Assembly (NCBI GenBank): GCA_946482515.1
Contig: CAMLRS010000001.1
Coordinates: 1 to 64,000 of the forward strand
Origin: an uncultured Flavobacteriales bacterium
Lineage (GTDB): Bacteria; Bacteroidota; Bacteroidia; Flavobacteriales; Crocinitomicaceae
DNA length: 64,000 nt
Reading direction: 5' to 3'
Below the pieces are notes generated by a model, which had not been told where the DNA came from, ran no database searches, and was given only the letters and a program-made list of their open reading frames with translations. Position numbers and translations under genes: made by a program. Shown here piece by piece: positions 51,061 to 59,751 of the stretch; position 1 is the first letter of the stretch; each line of letters opens with the position of its first letter.

Positions 51061-51990
51061 TTATCCTACCGTTTGTTCCATCGCAAAATCCGTCAAAGCG
51101 ACGAATTGGCCGATACGGTCTTCGATCATTTCTTTGTTCAGGTCAAGCAGGCGCTCCGTTCCGAATTTCTCTACGCAGAAGGAAGCGAGTGCTGAACCGG
51201 CGATGATCGCACGTTTCATATTGTCAAATGAGGTGTCGTCGGTGCTGGCAATATAGCCCATAAAACCACCTGCGAAGGTATCTCCGGCACCAGTCGGATC
51301 GAATACTTCTTCCAATGGAAGCGCCGGTGCGAAGAATACTTTATCGTCGCGGAACAACAAGGCTCCGTGCTCTCCTTTTTTGATCACGAGGGTCTTAGGT
51401 CCCATCGCGCGGATTACTTTGGCAGCTTTCACGAGTGAATATTCACCCGAGAGCTGACGTGCTTCCTCGTCGTTCACGAACAATACATCGACCATCGAAA
51501 TGGTACGCTTAAGCTCGTCGAGGGCGATGTCCATCCAGAAATTCATGGTGTCCATAGCGATCAGCTTCGGACGTACTTCGAGGCGCTCGATCACCTGGCG
51601 CTGTACCTGCGGGGAAAGGTTCCCGAGCATCAGGTACTCCACTCCCTGGTAAGAAGCCGGAATGATAGGATCGAAATGCTCGAGCACATTCAGCTCGGTG
51701 ATCAGTGTATCGCGGGAGTTCATATCGTTGTGGTAGCGGCCCGACCAGAAGAAGGTCTTTTCACCCTGCTTGATCTGCAAACCGTCGAGGTTCACACTCT
51801 TGGAACGCAGGGTAGCCAGCATGGATTCCGGGAAATCATCCCCTACAACCGAAACGATGCGCTGGTCACGAATAAAATTCGACGCCGAGAGCGCAATGAA
51901 CGTACCGGCACCACCGATGATCTTATCCGTTTTTCCGAAAGGCGTTTCGATCGCGTCGAAGGCCACACTACCCACTGTAAGTAAACTCAT
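51061..51990 (-). CDS. PfkB-family sugar or nucleoside kinase
   Basis: This 309-residue cytoplasmic kinase has the PfkB N-terminal signature GGAGTFIALSASNF (about 26-39) and the C-terminal catalytic motif DPTGAGDTFAGGFMG with the base Asp. PfkB enzymes phosphorylate sugars, nucleosides or related alcohols. Specificity cannot be read here; Bacteroidetes homologues are often labelled ribokinase or adenosine kinase. A TAnnTTTG promoter at 52058-52065 drives it and the DUF349 gene follows after 12 nt. Confidence 0.9.
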   Translation of the reverse strand: MSLLTVGSVAFDAIETPFGKTDKIIGGAGTFIALSASNFIRDQRIVSVVGDDFPESMLATLRSKSVNLDGLQIKQGEKTFFWSGRYHNDMNSRDTLITELNVLEHFDPIIPASYQGVEYLMLGNLSPQVQRQVIERLEVRPKLIAMDTMNFWMDIALDELKRTISMVDVLFVNDEEARQLSGEYSLVKAAKVIRAMGPKTLVIKKGEHGALLFRDDKVFFAPALPLEEVFDPTGAGDTFAGGFMGYIASTDDTSFDNMKRAIIAGSALASFCVEKFGTERLLDLNKEMIEDRIGQFVALTDFAMEQTVG

Positions 51991-52057
51991 TTATCCTGAT
52001 TTGATGTCTTTTGCCGGCACCAATCAATTCGCACCAGCCAGTTATTTGTTATTTGGG

Positions 52058-52065
52058 CAAATGTA
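52058..52065 (-). promoter_or_regulatory. -7 promoter element of the PfkB-DUF349 operon
   Basis: The minus strand reads TACATTTG, a perfect match, 67 nt before the PfkB start codon. Confidence 0.6.
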
Positions 52066-52248
52066 AGGAAATCTACTTTAAATGACCATTAAATCGGGGT
52101 TCAATGCAACTTTTACAGCGACAGACAAGCCTTTCAAATTTTGATTCGATTTGTTAAAATTGTGAAAAAGTTAACAAATTGGATTTTTGGCACATTTGCG
52201 GTACGCAACTTGTAAGTTCCGAAAAACACACCCCTAAAAAAGATTACT

Positions 52249-54036
52249 ATGAGGAGTCGATACATTTCCATCAGTCTGGCGATCCTGGGAGCTGCTTTCA
52301 CTACAAGCAGCTGGTCACAGGATCAATTCATGCAGGATTTTGAGCCAATCCGTAGCGAGCTCACTGCCTGGGATCCCGTACGCGGCGAATGGCTGGCATC
52401 CAGTATGGTTGCCATTTCCAAAGATGAGCCTATTCCGGACCGCTATTTCCCGGAGGATTTCACACCTGCCGAAATGCTCAAAGCAGTTCCCCAAACAACA
52501 CGCGAGCGCATCGGTACAACTGCACAAGAGCGTTCACGCACGAACGATCCGGTAGCTGCCGAACAATGGCGTGAAATCAATTCCCTGCTGAGCCGCACCG
52601 GATGTTCCCCTGTTATGGGACGTTCTTACGGCGATCCGCACCTCGCAACATTCGACGGTGTGAGCAACTCATTCCAAACCGTAGGCGAGTTCGTTCTCGT
52701 TCAATCCGCTTCGGATAATATGCGCGTACACGTACGTCAGAAAGCTTCCACAGATGAAGTTTCCGTGAGCACGGCCATCGCTATGGATGTAGCCGGCGAC
52801 CGCGTTGCCATTTATGGCAAAGATGCTCCTGACGGCAACAACACAACGCCGCTTCGCATCAACGGTGAAGCTGTTTACCTCGAAAACGATACGTATTACC
52901 TGCCTTTCGGTGGTACCGTTCGCCAGGACGACCGCATGACGCGCGACAGCTACCTCATTACCTGGCCAACAGGTGAAACGGTGAAAGTAGCAGGGACTTC
53001 CCAGATGAACATCGCCGTGCAGGTTTATCCTTGCAGCGACCGCTACGAAGGCATCCTTGGCAATGCGAACAACGACCGCGGCGACGATTTCAATCCGCGT
53101 GGCAGGATGGGTGGCTTCGGCGACGTAGCTTCCCGCGATTTTGGTGATGTAGGTGTTTCCGACGAAATGCAGCGCCAGTACCTGGCTTACCTCGCAAAAG
53201 ATTTCGCTATGTCATGGCGCATTACACAGGAAGAATCCCTGTTCGAATACGGATTTGGACAGAGTACTTATGCCTTCACCGATCTGAGCTTCCCGCGTGT
53301 ACACCGAACAGTTAATGACTTGTCGCAACAACAGCGCGACCGTGCACGCCGCGAATGCGAGCGCGCCGGTATCAGCGGAAACGATCTGAACGGCTGTATC
53401 TACGATGTAGGATTCGCGCGCATCCCCCCAAGCCCGCGTCCTGTAATCGAAGACAGAACGAACGGCCGTGACATGAAACCTGTTACCGACCGCGTACCAA
53501 ACGTAAACCCGGGTAACCCCAGAAAACCGATCGTGGTTAAAGAAGGTGCCAAGCAGCAGGAAGAGATCAAGCCGATCAATAACGGCGCTTTGCCGATCGG
53601 ACAAAACGATCCTGCGGTTTCTTCAGAGCAAACCGGAAAAGAAGTTTCCAAACCAGTGGTAGATAAGCCTGTTGGTGAAAAAGCACCACAACCGGTGAAG
53701 CCAACGCCAACTCCGGTTGAAGAAACGAAACCGGCTCCTAAGCCTTACGAGCCACCGGTGGAAGAAGAAAAACCACGTCGCCCGCTCGGTGGATTTGGGA
53801 AAACATTTGAAAACAATGGTTCCGGCAGCGGCAGCTCAACGCCAAAACCTGTGGAAGAGCGTAAACCAGAGCCTGTTCGTCCAAATCCGACACCTGTCAG
53901 CAGACCTGAACCGACTCGTCCTGCGCCAACTCCGGTGAGCAAGCCAGAACCAGTTCGTCCGGCTCCGGCACCTGCTCCTTCGCCAGCACCACGTACGATG
54001 CCATCCGGAGGAAAAACGCCGGTGCGTGTAGGCTAG
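52249..54036 (+). CDS. Secreted VWD-domain protein with proline-rich tail
   Basis: The 595-residue product has a Sec signal peptide (about 1-23). A von Willebrand factor D domain (about 120-290) opens with YGDPHLATFDG and continues SFQTVGEFVLVQ; such domains bind or polymerise with cysteine pairs (CSPV and YPCSDRYEGILGNANND here). A C-terminal 200-residue region is low-complexity and rich in Pro, Glu, Lys and Arg, with repeats of PEPVRP and PTPVSRPEPTRP. VWD in bacteria is uncommon; it probably acts at the surface or is secreted, but has no T9SS sorting signal I can identify. A terminator follows at 54150-54180. Confidence 0.82.
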   Translation: MRSRYISISLAILGAAFTTSSWSQDQFMQDFEPIRSELTAWDPVRGEWLASSMVAISKDEPIPDRYFPEDFTPAEMLKAVPQTTRERIGTTAQERSRTNDPVAAEQWREINSLLSRTGCSPVMGRSYGDPHLATFDGVSNSFQTVGEFVLVQSASDNMRVHVRQKASTDEVSVSTAIAMDVAGDRVAIYGKDAPDGNNTTPLRINGEAVYLENDTYYLPFGGTVRQDDRMTRDSYLITWPTGETVKVAGTSQMNIAVQVYPCSDRYEGILGNANNDRGDDFNPRGRMGGFGDVASRDFGDVGVSDEMQRQYLAYLAKDFAMSWRITQEESLFEYGFGQSTYAFTDLSFPRVHRTVNDLSQQQRDRARRECERAGISGNDLNGCIYDVGFARIPPSPRPVIEDRTNGRDMKPVTDRVPNVNPGNPRKPIVVKEGAKQQEEIKPINNGALPIGQNDPAVSSEQTGKEVSKPVVDKPVGEKAPQPVKPTPTPVEETKPAPKPYEPPVEEEKPRRPLGGFGKTFENNGSGSGSSTPKPVEERKPEPVRPNPTPVSRPEPTRPAPTPVSKPEPVRPAPAPAPSPAPRTMPSGGKTPVRVG

Positions 54037-54149
54037 GCTGAGAAAAAACCTTCCAAACCAACCACCAAATCTGGATCAAAAGCTCCTTCACCGATCCAAC
54101 CTGTCACACGGCCGTAATAGTTACGACCATGACCACCACCCCTACTGAA

Positions 54150-54180
54150 GCTCACGCGTAATGCGTGGGCTTTTGTTTTG
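54150..54180 (+). terminator. Intrinsic terminator after the VWD gene
   Basis: GCTCACGC (54150-54157) pairs with GCGTGGGC (54163-54170), followed by TTTTGTTTT. Confidence 0.8.
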
Positions 54181-54251
54181 ATACCAAAAGTGGTTCTACT
54201 TTTCTTCACCCAAAAGGCACAAAAGGGATGGTGCCGTACTAACGTAGTTGG

Positions 54252-54286
54252 AAGCGTTTCCGACCTAAAGTCGGAACTACACAAAA
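54252..54286. repeat. CCGACCTAAAGTCGG hairpin element, copy 1
   Basis: AAGCGTTTCCGACC, TAAAG and TCGGAACTACACAAAA run here. Nearly the same 34 nt occur at 62792-62825. The core CCGACCTAAAGTCGG forms a small hairpin. Confidence 0.7.
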
Positions 54287-54506
54287 GCGTGCTCAGGCAA
54301 AATGCGATAAGGTAATATTACGTGTGACTTTCTGGTTTGAAGTAGTCTTTGTGTAATCCCGATGCAATCGGGATGCTTACAATTGTACCCAGCTCATCAA
54401 ATACTCTTTTGTGCCTACCTCATTGCTACGACCGCCAACTGCGGTCTGCAATTCGTCTTCATCTGCCTTTGGCAGATTCTTGTGGTGAAAAGATCAAGCG
54501 TATAGA

Positions 54507-55382
54507 TTATCCGAATTGCACCGAAGTCATCGTCAGGGAACCGCCGGCGAGCTGGTCGTTGAAGAGCTGGATGTTGTCGGTTTTGGTGCTGAGACCGAGT
54601 GTATAAATGAGCGGGAAGTAATGATCCGGCGTCGGGATGGCCAGTTGAACGCTTTTGCCCAGCTCGTTGTATCGAATCAGCGCTTGATGATCGCCGTTCT
54701 GAACCAGTTTTTTAAAGATCTCGTTGGCTTCGATGGCCCAGTCGAAACCGTAATTCGGGACGTCGAGCTTATCGAAAGCCACCATGCCGAGGTTGTGGAC
54801 CATGTTGCCGCTTCCGATCAGTAGAACACCTTTTTTGCGCAAGGCCTGTAATTCAGCTGCCAGCTCATAATGATACGAAGCCGGCTGGCTATAATCGATG
54901 CTCAATTGCAGTACAGGAACATCGGCTTCGGGATACATATGTCGAACGACCGTCCAGGTGCCGTGATCAAGGCCCCAATCGTGGTCGAGACCGGCGTTTG
55001 TTTTCGTGATGAGCTGCTGTGTTTCCAACGCCAGTGCAGGATTGCCAGGTGCCGGGTATTGAACGGCGAACAGCTCGGGTGGGAAGCCGCCAAAATCGTG
55101 AATGGTTTTGGGCTGTTCCATGGCGGTAATTTTCGTTCCACGGGTGAGCCAGTGCGCCGAAATAACGAGCACCGCTTTCGGCGTAGGCAAATGCTTGACC
55201 TGTTCTTTCCACTGACGGGAGAATAAGTTGTCTTCGATCCCGTTCATGGGCGAGCCATGACCAATAAACAATACCGGGTAGGTATAATCTTCTTCTTTTA
55301 AGGCTTCTTTGAGCTTAAATGCCGACGTCAAACCGCCGAGTGTTGCCAATCCTGTCATTGCGATAAATGTGGAGCGTTCCAT
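54507..55382 (-). CDS. YgiD-type extradiol aromatic-ring-opening dioxygenase
   Basis: The 291-residue protein belongs to the class III extradiol (LigB-like) family, which includes E. coli YgiD and plant 4,5-DOPA dioxygenase. Metal and active-site residues are in IGHGSPM, SAHW, LDHDWGLDHGTWTVV and the late DHYFPL. An N-terminal hydrophobic stretch (MERSTFIAMTGLATLGGL) looks like a signal or membrane segment, unusual for YgiD, so a membrane or periplasmic site is possible. Cleavage substrate is unknown, probably a catechol. It shares an upstream palindrome with the YceI gene. Confidence 0.9.
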   Translation of the reverse strand: MERSTFIAMTGLATLGGLTSAFKLKEALKEEDYTYPVLFIGHGSPMNGIEDNLFSRQWKEQVKHLPTPKAVLVISAHWLTRGTKITAMEQPKTIHDFGGFPPELFAVQYPAPGNPALALETQQLITKTNAGLDHDWGLDHGTWTVVRHMYPEADVPVLQLSIDYSQPASYHYELAAELQALRKKGVLLIGSGNMVHNLGMVAFDKLDVPNYGFDWAIEANEIFKKLVQNGDHQALIRYNELGKSVQLAIPTPDHYFPLIYTLGLSTKTDNIQLFNDQLAGGSLTMTSVQFG

Positions 55383-55398
55383 GAAACGATTGTTTCCT

Positions 55399-55406
55399 CA
55401 AAGATA
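55399..55406 (-). promoter_or_regulatory. -7 promoter element of the YgiD-like gene
   Basis: The minus strand reads TATCTTTG, a perfect TAnnTTTG, 16 nt before the start codon, and 13 nt from the palindrome TACCATGGTA at 55420-55429. Confidence 0.65.
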
Positions 55407-55418
55407 CGATTTAAATAG

Positions 55419-55430
55419 TTACCATGGTAA
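55419..55430. promoter_or_regulatory. Palindromic operator candidate, copy 2
   Basis: TTACCATGGTAA is a 12-bp perfect palindrome in a 14-nt stretch (55416-55429) identical to the one upstream of the YceI gene, at the same distance from the -7 element. Confidence 0.6.
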
Positions 55431-55445
55431 ATTAAATTACACCAA

Positions 55446-55478
55446 TAAAAAACCGCTGCCTGCAACAGACAGCGGTCA
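55446..55478 (-). terminator. Terminator of the OmpH cluster
   Basis: ACCGCTG (55452-55458) pairs with CAGCGGT (55470-55476). The A-run before it is a T-run on the minus strand, stopping transcription from the OmpH genes before the YgiD-like gene. Confidence 0.8.
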
Positions 55479-55499
55479 ATCTATTTTTCTGAATGTGTA

Positions 55500-56030
55500 T
55501 TACTGCGGTGTTGGTGTTGCAGCCGTTTTGCGGGCATCGATCTTCAACAGCTCCACGATCACTTCGCTGGTGATGTCAGTTCCATTGGCAAAGAGCGCCC
55601 CTGCTTCGTCGATCACGTAGTTGAAGCCTTTCTTCTTCGCTACGATGTCGATCGCTTCCTTCACGGTAGCAAGCGTGCGTACATTCATTTCTTCTGTCAT
55701 GATCTGGATCTGCTGCTCGAGCTCAGCCTGGCGAGTTTCCAGTGCCTGTTGTGCTTTGGAAACGCGATCCTGCGAGTACTGCACGATTGTCGGTGATGAA
55801 CCGGCTGGCAGCTTTGTGTATTCGTCGTAAAGCTTCTTCACGGCAGCGTCCATTTCTGTCAGCTCTTCGATGCCTTTTTTCTGGAAGAAACCGATCTCCT
55901 CTACGCCTTTCTTGTGGGAAGGAAGTGTGTCGAGCAGCTCTTGTGTATTAACGTGTGCAACTTTCGTTTGAGCCTGGGCACCAGTAGCAGCCGTAAGCGC
56001 AATAGCGAGTGCAAAAAACAGTTTTCTCAT
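55500..56030 (-). CDS. OmpH/Skp-family periplasmic chaperone, copy 3
   Basis: This 176-residue protein has a Sec signal peptide (about 1-20, AQAQ) and the Skp/OmpH fold: strand HVNTQELLDTLP, a long coiled helical pair (about 35-120), and strand KKKGFNYVIDEAGALFANGTDIT. Skp trimers hold outer-membrane proteins in the periplasm on the way to BamA. It is by eye the closest relative of the next gene (LLDTLPSHKK against LLDTMPSRKK, both ending LLKIDARKTA) and probably arose by tandem duplication. The cluster ends at the terminator at 55446-55478. Confidence 0.9.
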   Translation of the reverse strand: MRKLFFALAIALTAATGAQAQTKVAHVNTQELLDTLPSHKKGVEEIGFFQKKGIEELTEMDAAVKKLYDEYTKLPAGSSPTIVQYSQDRVSKAQQALETRQAELEQQIQIMTEEMNVRTLATVKEAIDIVAKKKGFNYVIDEAGALFANGTDITSEVIVELLKIDARKTAATPTPQ

Positions 56031-56057
56031 TTTGATGTTTGTGTTTGTTTTGGGTGA

Positions 56058-56597
56058 TTATTGTGGTGTGGTTCCGCCCTGCGCTTCAGCCGTTTTACGG
56101 GCATCGATCTTCAGGAGCTCGGTGATCACTTCGTTGGTGATGTCTGTACCATTGGCAAAAAGTGCGCTGGTTTCGTCGATAACGTAATGCAATCCTTTGC
56201 GATTGGCTACGATAGCCACTGCTTCTTTCACACTGGCAATCACTTTATCGTTCAGCTCGGCGCTCATCATCTGCATTTGCTGCTCGAGCTCAGCGTTGCG
56301 GGTCTCTAATGCTTGCTGCAGCTTCGCCACACGATCCTGCGAATATTGGATCACTGTTTGAGCTGTGCCTTTCGGCAGTGCAACGAGCTCTTCGTAAGCT
56401 TTCTTCACGGCAGCGTCCATTTCTGTCAGCTCCTCGATTCCTTTCTTCTCTACAAAACGGATATCTTCAATAGCCTTTTTACGGGAAGGCATCGTATCCA
56501 GCAGCTCCTGGGAATTTACGTGCGCAATTTTGGATTGGGCCTGCGCAGTGGTCATGGTGGCCAGCGCTATTACCAATGCAAAAAACAATCTTTTCAT
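56058..56597 (-). CDS. OmpH/Skp-family periplasmic chaperone, copy 2
   Basis: This 179-residue protein has a Sec signal peptide (about 1-20) and the same Skp/OmpH architecture as its neighbour: HVNSQELLDTMP, the coiled-coil hairpin with QYSQDRVAKLQQALETRNAELEQ, and KGLHYVIDETSALFANGTDIT. It lies 27 nt from copy 3 and 26 nt from copy 1. All three are in one operon with BamA and probably UppS. Having three Skp paralogues suggests specialised chaperoning of different outer-membrane clients. Confidence 0.9.
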   Translation of the reverse strand: MKRLFFALVIALATMTTAQAQSKIAHVNSQELLDTMPSRKKAIEDIRFVEKKGIEELTEMDAAVKKAYEELVALPKGTAQTVIQYSQDRVAKLQQALETRNAELEQQMQMMSAELNDKVIASVKEAVAIVANRKGLHYVIDETSALFANGTDITNEVITELLKIDARKTAEAQGGTTPQ

Positions 56598-56623
56598 TTG
56601 ATGTTAATTAGTTGTCTTCTCAA

Positions 56624-57142
56624 TTATTTGGGCGTAATTCCCATTTCTTTCAGCACCTCGTCGCTGATATCGAATTTACTGTCTGCAAAAACGAGGTTGC
56701 TTTGATTTGCCTTGTCAAATATAAAGCTATAATTCCGTTTGGAGGCAACCGCCTGCATCGCTTCGTAGATTTTATCCTGGATGGGCTTGATGAGCTCCTG
56801 GCGTTTCTGGAAATAATCGCCATTCACTCCGAATCGCAATTTTTGCATTTCCATCGCTTCGAGCTCGAGGCGTTCGATTTCTTCCTTGCGTTTAGCTTTC
56901 TCTTCTGCAGGCAGGAGATCTTCTTCCCGAAGAAAATTCTCCTTTTTCTGCTTGATCACTTCATAGCGCTCTTCAATTTCTTTGGTCCAACGTTCCGCCA
57001 GCTTATCGAGGCGGTCTTTCGCTTCTTTGTATTCCGGTATGTTGTTCAGAATGAATTCCGAATCAATGTAACCGTATTTCTGAGCTGAACTGGCAAACGC
57101 TATGCCAAACACGGCCAACAAGGCCAAAATCAGGTTTTTCAT
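56624..57142 (-). CDS. OmpH/Skp-family periplasmic chaperone, copy 1
   Basis: From ATG 57142 the 172-residue product has a Sec signal peptide (about 1-20) and a Skp fold: KYGYIDSEFILNNIPEYKEAKDRLDKLAERW, a charged coiled coil, and RNYSFIFDKANQSNLVFADSKFDIS. It is clearly more divergent than copies 2 and 3 and resembles the single Skp usually found next to bamA in Bacteroidetes, so it is probably the ancestral copy. Alternative start at 57148 adds two residues. Confidence 0.9.
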   Translation of the reverse strand: MKNLILALLAVFGIAFASSAQKYGYIDSEFILNNIPEYKEAKDRLDKLAERWTKEIEERYEVIKQKKENFLREEDLLPAEEKAKRKEEIERLELEAMEMQKLRFGVNGDYFQKRQELIKPIQDKIYEAMQAVASKRNYSFIFDKANQSNLVFADSKFDISDEVLKEMGITPK

Positions 57143-57189
57143 ATGCAAAAGAGAATGAAACGTCTAAGTTAGGGTTTTTATTGCTTGCC

Positions 57190-59748
57190 TTACAATTCAC
57201 CGAGGTTCATACCAATGGTGAAGCTGAACTTGCCGTAATACCCCTTAGAACCAATTGATTGGTCGGAAGGACCGCCGTAACCGTTCGAATGCGGATCGAG
57301 CTTGTCGAAACCAAGACCGTAATCGAGTCCCAGCATACCGAACATCGGCAGGAAGATACGCACACCGATACCGGCGCTGCGTTTCACGTTGAAGGCACTG
57401 AATTTCTGCATGCTCTGGTAGGTATTTCCGGCCTCGGCGAATGCGAGCACGAAGAACGTTGCCTGCGGATTGAGCGAGATCGGGTAGCGGAGCTCGAGCG
57501 TGTATTTCGCAACGAGCGGGTCACCACCGCTGGAAGAAAGCGAGTTGTCTTCGTAACCGCGCAAAGCAATGATCTCACGGCCACCGAACTGGTTTACACC
57601 GGAGAGACCGCTACCACCGAGCGTAAAGCGCTCAAACGGCGTAAGTCCTTTCGACTGGTTGTAAGCACCCATGAAACCGAATCCGAAACGCGGCATCAGG
57701 ACGAGCTTTTTATCACGTGTGAGCGGGAAGTAGAATTCACCCGTCAGCTTAAGCTTGTAGTACTCCAGGTAACGGTATTTATCCTGCGAGCTGGCATCTG
57801 AGAAATCGGTGCGACCACCCAGCTGCGAATATGGCAAACTCGACTTCGCCGTAAAGGAAAGCTTGGAGCCTTCTGTCGGGTAGATCGGCGAGTTCACGGA
57901 GTTACGCTGCAAAGCGTATTTCAGGCTGATATCATTCGCGTAACCGTTCTGGAAGTTCGGGAAGATTGAAGCGTAATCCACTACGTCGTAGTACTGGTAC
58001 GACAATTCGTAGTAGGCGCTGAAGTAATCATCCGGGAATTTCTTACGACGGCCCAATCCGATACCACCACCGGAGATGGAAACGCCCTGGTACGTGGAAG
58101 CGCTGCGCTTGAAGTTGTTTCCAATCTGTGTGTGCGTTGCATACAGCGTGAAGGAGTTTGGTTTTTTACCACCCAGCCATGGCTCCGTGAAGGAGAAGTT
58201 ATAGCTCTGGTAGAAACGACCGTTGGTTTGCATACGAATGGAAAGGCGCTGACCGTCACCGGATGGAAGTGGTGAGTAATATCCCTGACGGAATTTGAAC
58301 GCATTACGGATGGAGAAGTTGCTGAAGGTCAAACCAAGCGTACCAATGATACGACCGGCTCCGTAACCTCCGGAAAGCTCGATCTGGTCGGCCGATTTTT
58401 CTTCCACGATGTATTCGATGTCCACGGTTCCGTCCTGCGGGTTCGGGATCGGATTTACCTGGAAGGCTTGTTCGTTGAAGTAACCAAGCTGCGCCAATTC
58501 ACGCTGCGTACGGATGATATCGTTACGGCTGAAGAGATCACCCGGCTTGGTGCGGATCTCACGACGAATTACGTGCTCGTTGGTCTTGTAGTTTCCTTTG
58601 ATGATGATGTTGCGGTTGCGCGCCTCTCGTCCTTCGATGATGCGCATTTCGTAGTTGATGTGATTATCGGTCACGCTCTTTTCAACCGGAATGATCTGGA
58701 AGAACAGGTAACCGCGGTCCATGTACAGGGAAGAAATATCACGGCCGTCCTGGCTCATGAACAAACGCTGATCGAGCAGCGGCTTGTTGTAGACGTCGCC
58801 GTATTTGATACCGAGAACGGTATCCAGTGCCCCGGAAGAGAATTTGGTGTTTCCGATCCAGGTAATGTTCCCGAACTGGTATTTGGCACCTTCGTCCACA
58901 ACGATGTCGATGCGAAGGTTGCGCTCGCTGGTCAGGTAAACGGAATCGCGTACAATAGCTGCATCGCGGAGCCCGGCTCCTTTGAGCTTGTCGAGCATGG
59001 CCGCCTTATCACGCTCGTAGGCGGAAACAGAGAATTTGGAACGCTTGAACACGCGCCAGAAAGCACTCTTTTTGGTATCTTTCATAGCAGCGCGCAGCTT
59101 CCACATTTTCACGGCGGTTACGCCTTCGATGTTGATTTCTTTGATGCGTACTTTCTTCCCTTTCTTGATATCGATGAGGAAGATTTCGGAGTTGTTGATC
59201 AGTGTATCCTGCACGCGCGTGATGTCCACATCGACACTGTAAAAACCTTTTTCGCGGAAGTAACCGCTGATTTTGTTGCGGGTATTGAAAACGAGGTTTT
59301 CGGTAATGGTGGTACCGGAGTTGAGGTTGATCTCTTCGCGGATCTTATCGGCCTCACGACGGTTCACTCCACGGAATTTGAAGCGCGAAAGCTTCGGGCG
59401 CGGCGTAACGTTGATCACGAGGTAAATGACACCGGCAATTTCTTTTTCAGCTTCGATGGAAACGGAGGAAAACAGGCCTTCATCCCACAGGTTGCGAATG
59501 GCTTTGGTGATCTGATCGCCCGGAATGGTAATTTCCTGCCCCTGACGCAGTCCTGCGATGAGCTTAATGGCGTTCGGATCGAAGTTGTCGGCCCCGTTCA
59601 CACGGATTGGTCCCAGCTCGTATTTCTGCGGTTTGAGGTAGTCGATCTCCAGACCGCCACCAATGGTTGTCGATGTGGTTGTAGTATCGGTCTGGGCCAA
59701 TGCCCCGAAAGAAATAAAAGTAAGGATCAGGATAATCAGTTGCTTCAT
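57190..59748 (-). CDS. bamA: Outer-membrane protein assembly factor BamA
   Basis: BamA is the core of the complex that folds and inserts outer-membrane barrels. The 852-residue protein has a signal peptide (about 1-18), five POTRA repeats (about 40-450), and a C-terminal Omp85 barrel (about 470-852). The barrel carries conserved features such as the LRGYEDNS loop motif (about 725) and a terminal aromatic-alternating strand. It is preceded closely by uppS (3 nt) and followed by three OmpH/Skp genes, the normal order in Bacteroidetes but with extra OmpH copies. Confidence 0.96.
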   Translation of the reverse strand: MKQLIILILTFISFGALAQTDTTTTSTTIGGGLEIDYLKPQKYELGPIRVNGADNFDPNAIKLIAGLRQGQEITIPGDQITKAIRNLWDEGLFSSVSIEAEKEIAGVIYLVINVTPRPKLSRFKFRGVNRREADKIREEINLNSGTTITENLVFNTRNKISGYFREKGFYSVDVDITRVQDTLINNSEIFLIDIKKGKKVRIKEINIEGVTAVKMWKLRAAMKDTKKSAFWRVFKRSKFSVSAYERDKAAMLDKLKGAGLRDAAIVRDSVYLTSERNLRIDIVVDEGAKYQFGNITWIGNTKFSSGALDTVLGIKYGDVYNKPLLDQRLFMSQDGRDISSLYMDRGYLFFQIIPVEKSVTDNHINYEMRIIEGREARNRNIIIKGNYKTNEHVIRREIRTKPGDLFSRNDIIRTQRELAQLGYFNEQAFQVNPIPNPQDGTVDIEYIVEEKSADQIELSGGYGAGRIIGTLGLTFSNFSIRNAFKFRQGYYSPLPSGDGQRLSIRMQTNGRFYQSYNFSFTEPWLGGKKPNSFTLYATHTQIGNNFKRSASTYQGVSISGGGIGLGRRKKFPDDYFSAYYELSYQYYDVVDYASIFPNFQNGYANDISLKYALQRNSVNSPIYPTEGSKLSFTAKSSLPYSQLGGRTDFSDASSQDKYRYLEYYKLKLTGEFYFPLTRDKKLVLMPRFGFGFMGAYNQSKGLTPFERFTLGGSGLSGVNQFGGREIIALRGYEDNSLSSSGGDPLVAKYTLELRYPISLNPQATFFVLAFAEAGNTYQSMQKFSAFNVKRSAGIGVRIFLPMFGMLGLDYGLGFDKLDPHSNGYGGPSDQSIGSKGYYGKFSFTIGMNLGEL

Positions 59749-59751
59749 GGG

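Larger units (their letters stand above)
54037..54506. other. Gene-free stretch of 470 nt with terminator and repeats
   Basis: It holds a terminator (54150-54180), the GTTTCCGACCTAAAGTCGGAA hairpin element (54252-54286) shared with 62792-62825, and several unplaced A/T-rich words. No coding sequence was found. Confidence 0.45.

Noticed and set aside
52189..52199. TTGGCACATTTGCGG resembles a sigma-54 promoter upstream of the VWD gene.
   Set aside because: The GG and GC dinucleotides are 7 nt apart, not the required 10, and the sequence fits a housekeeping -7 region about as well.
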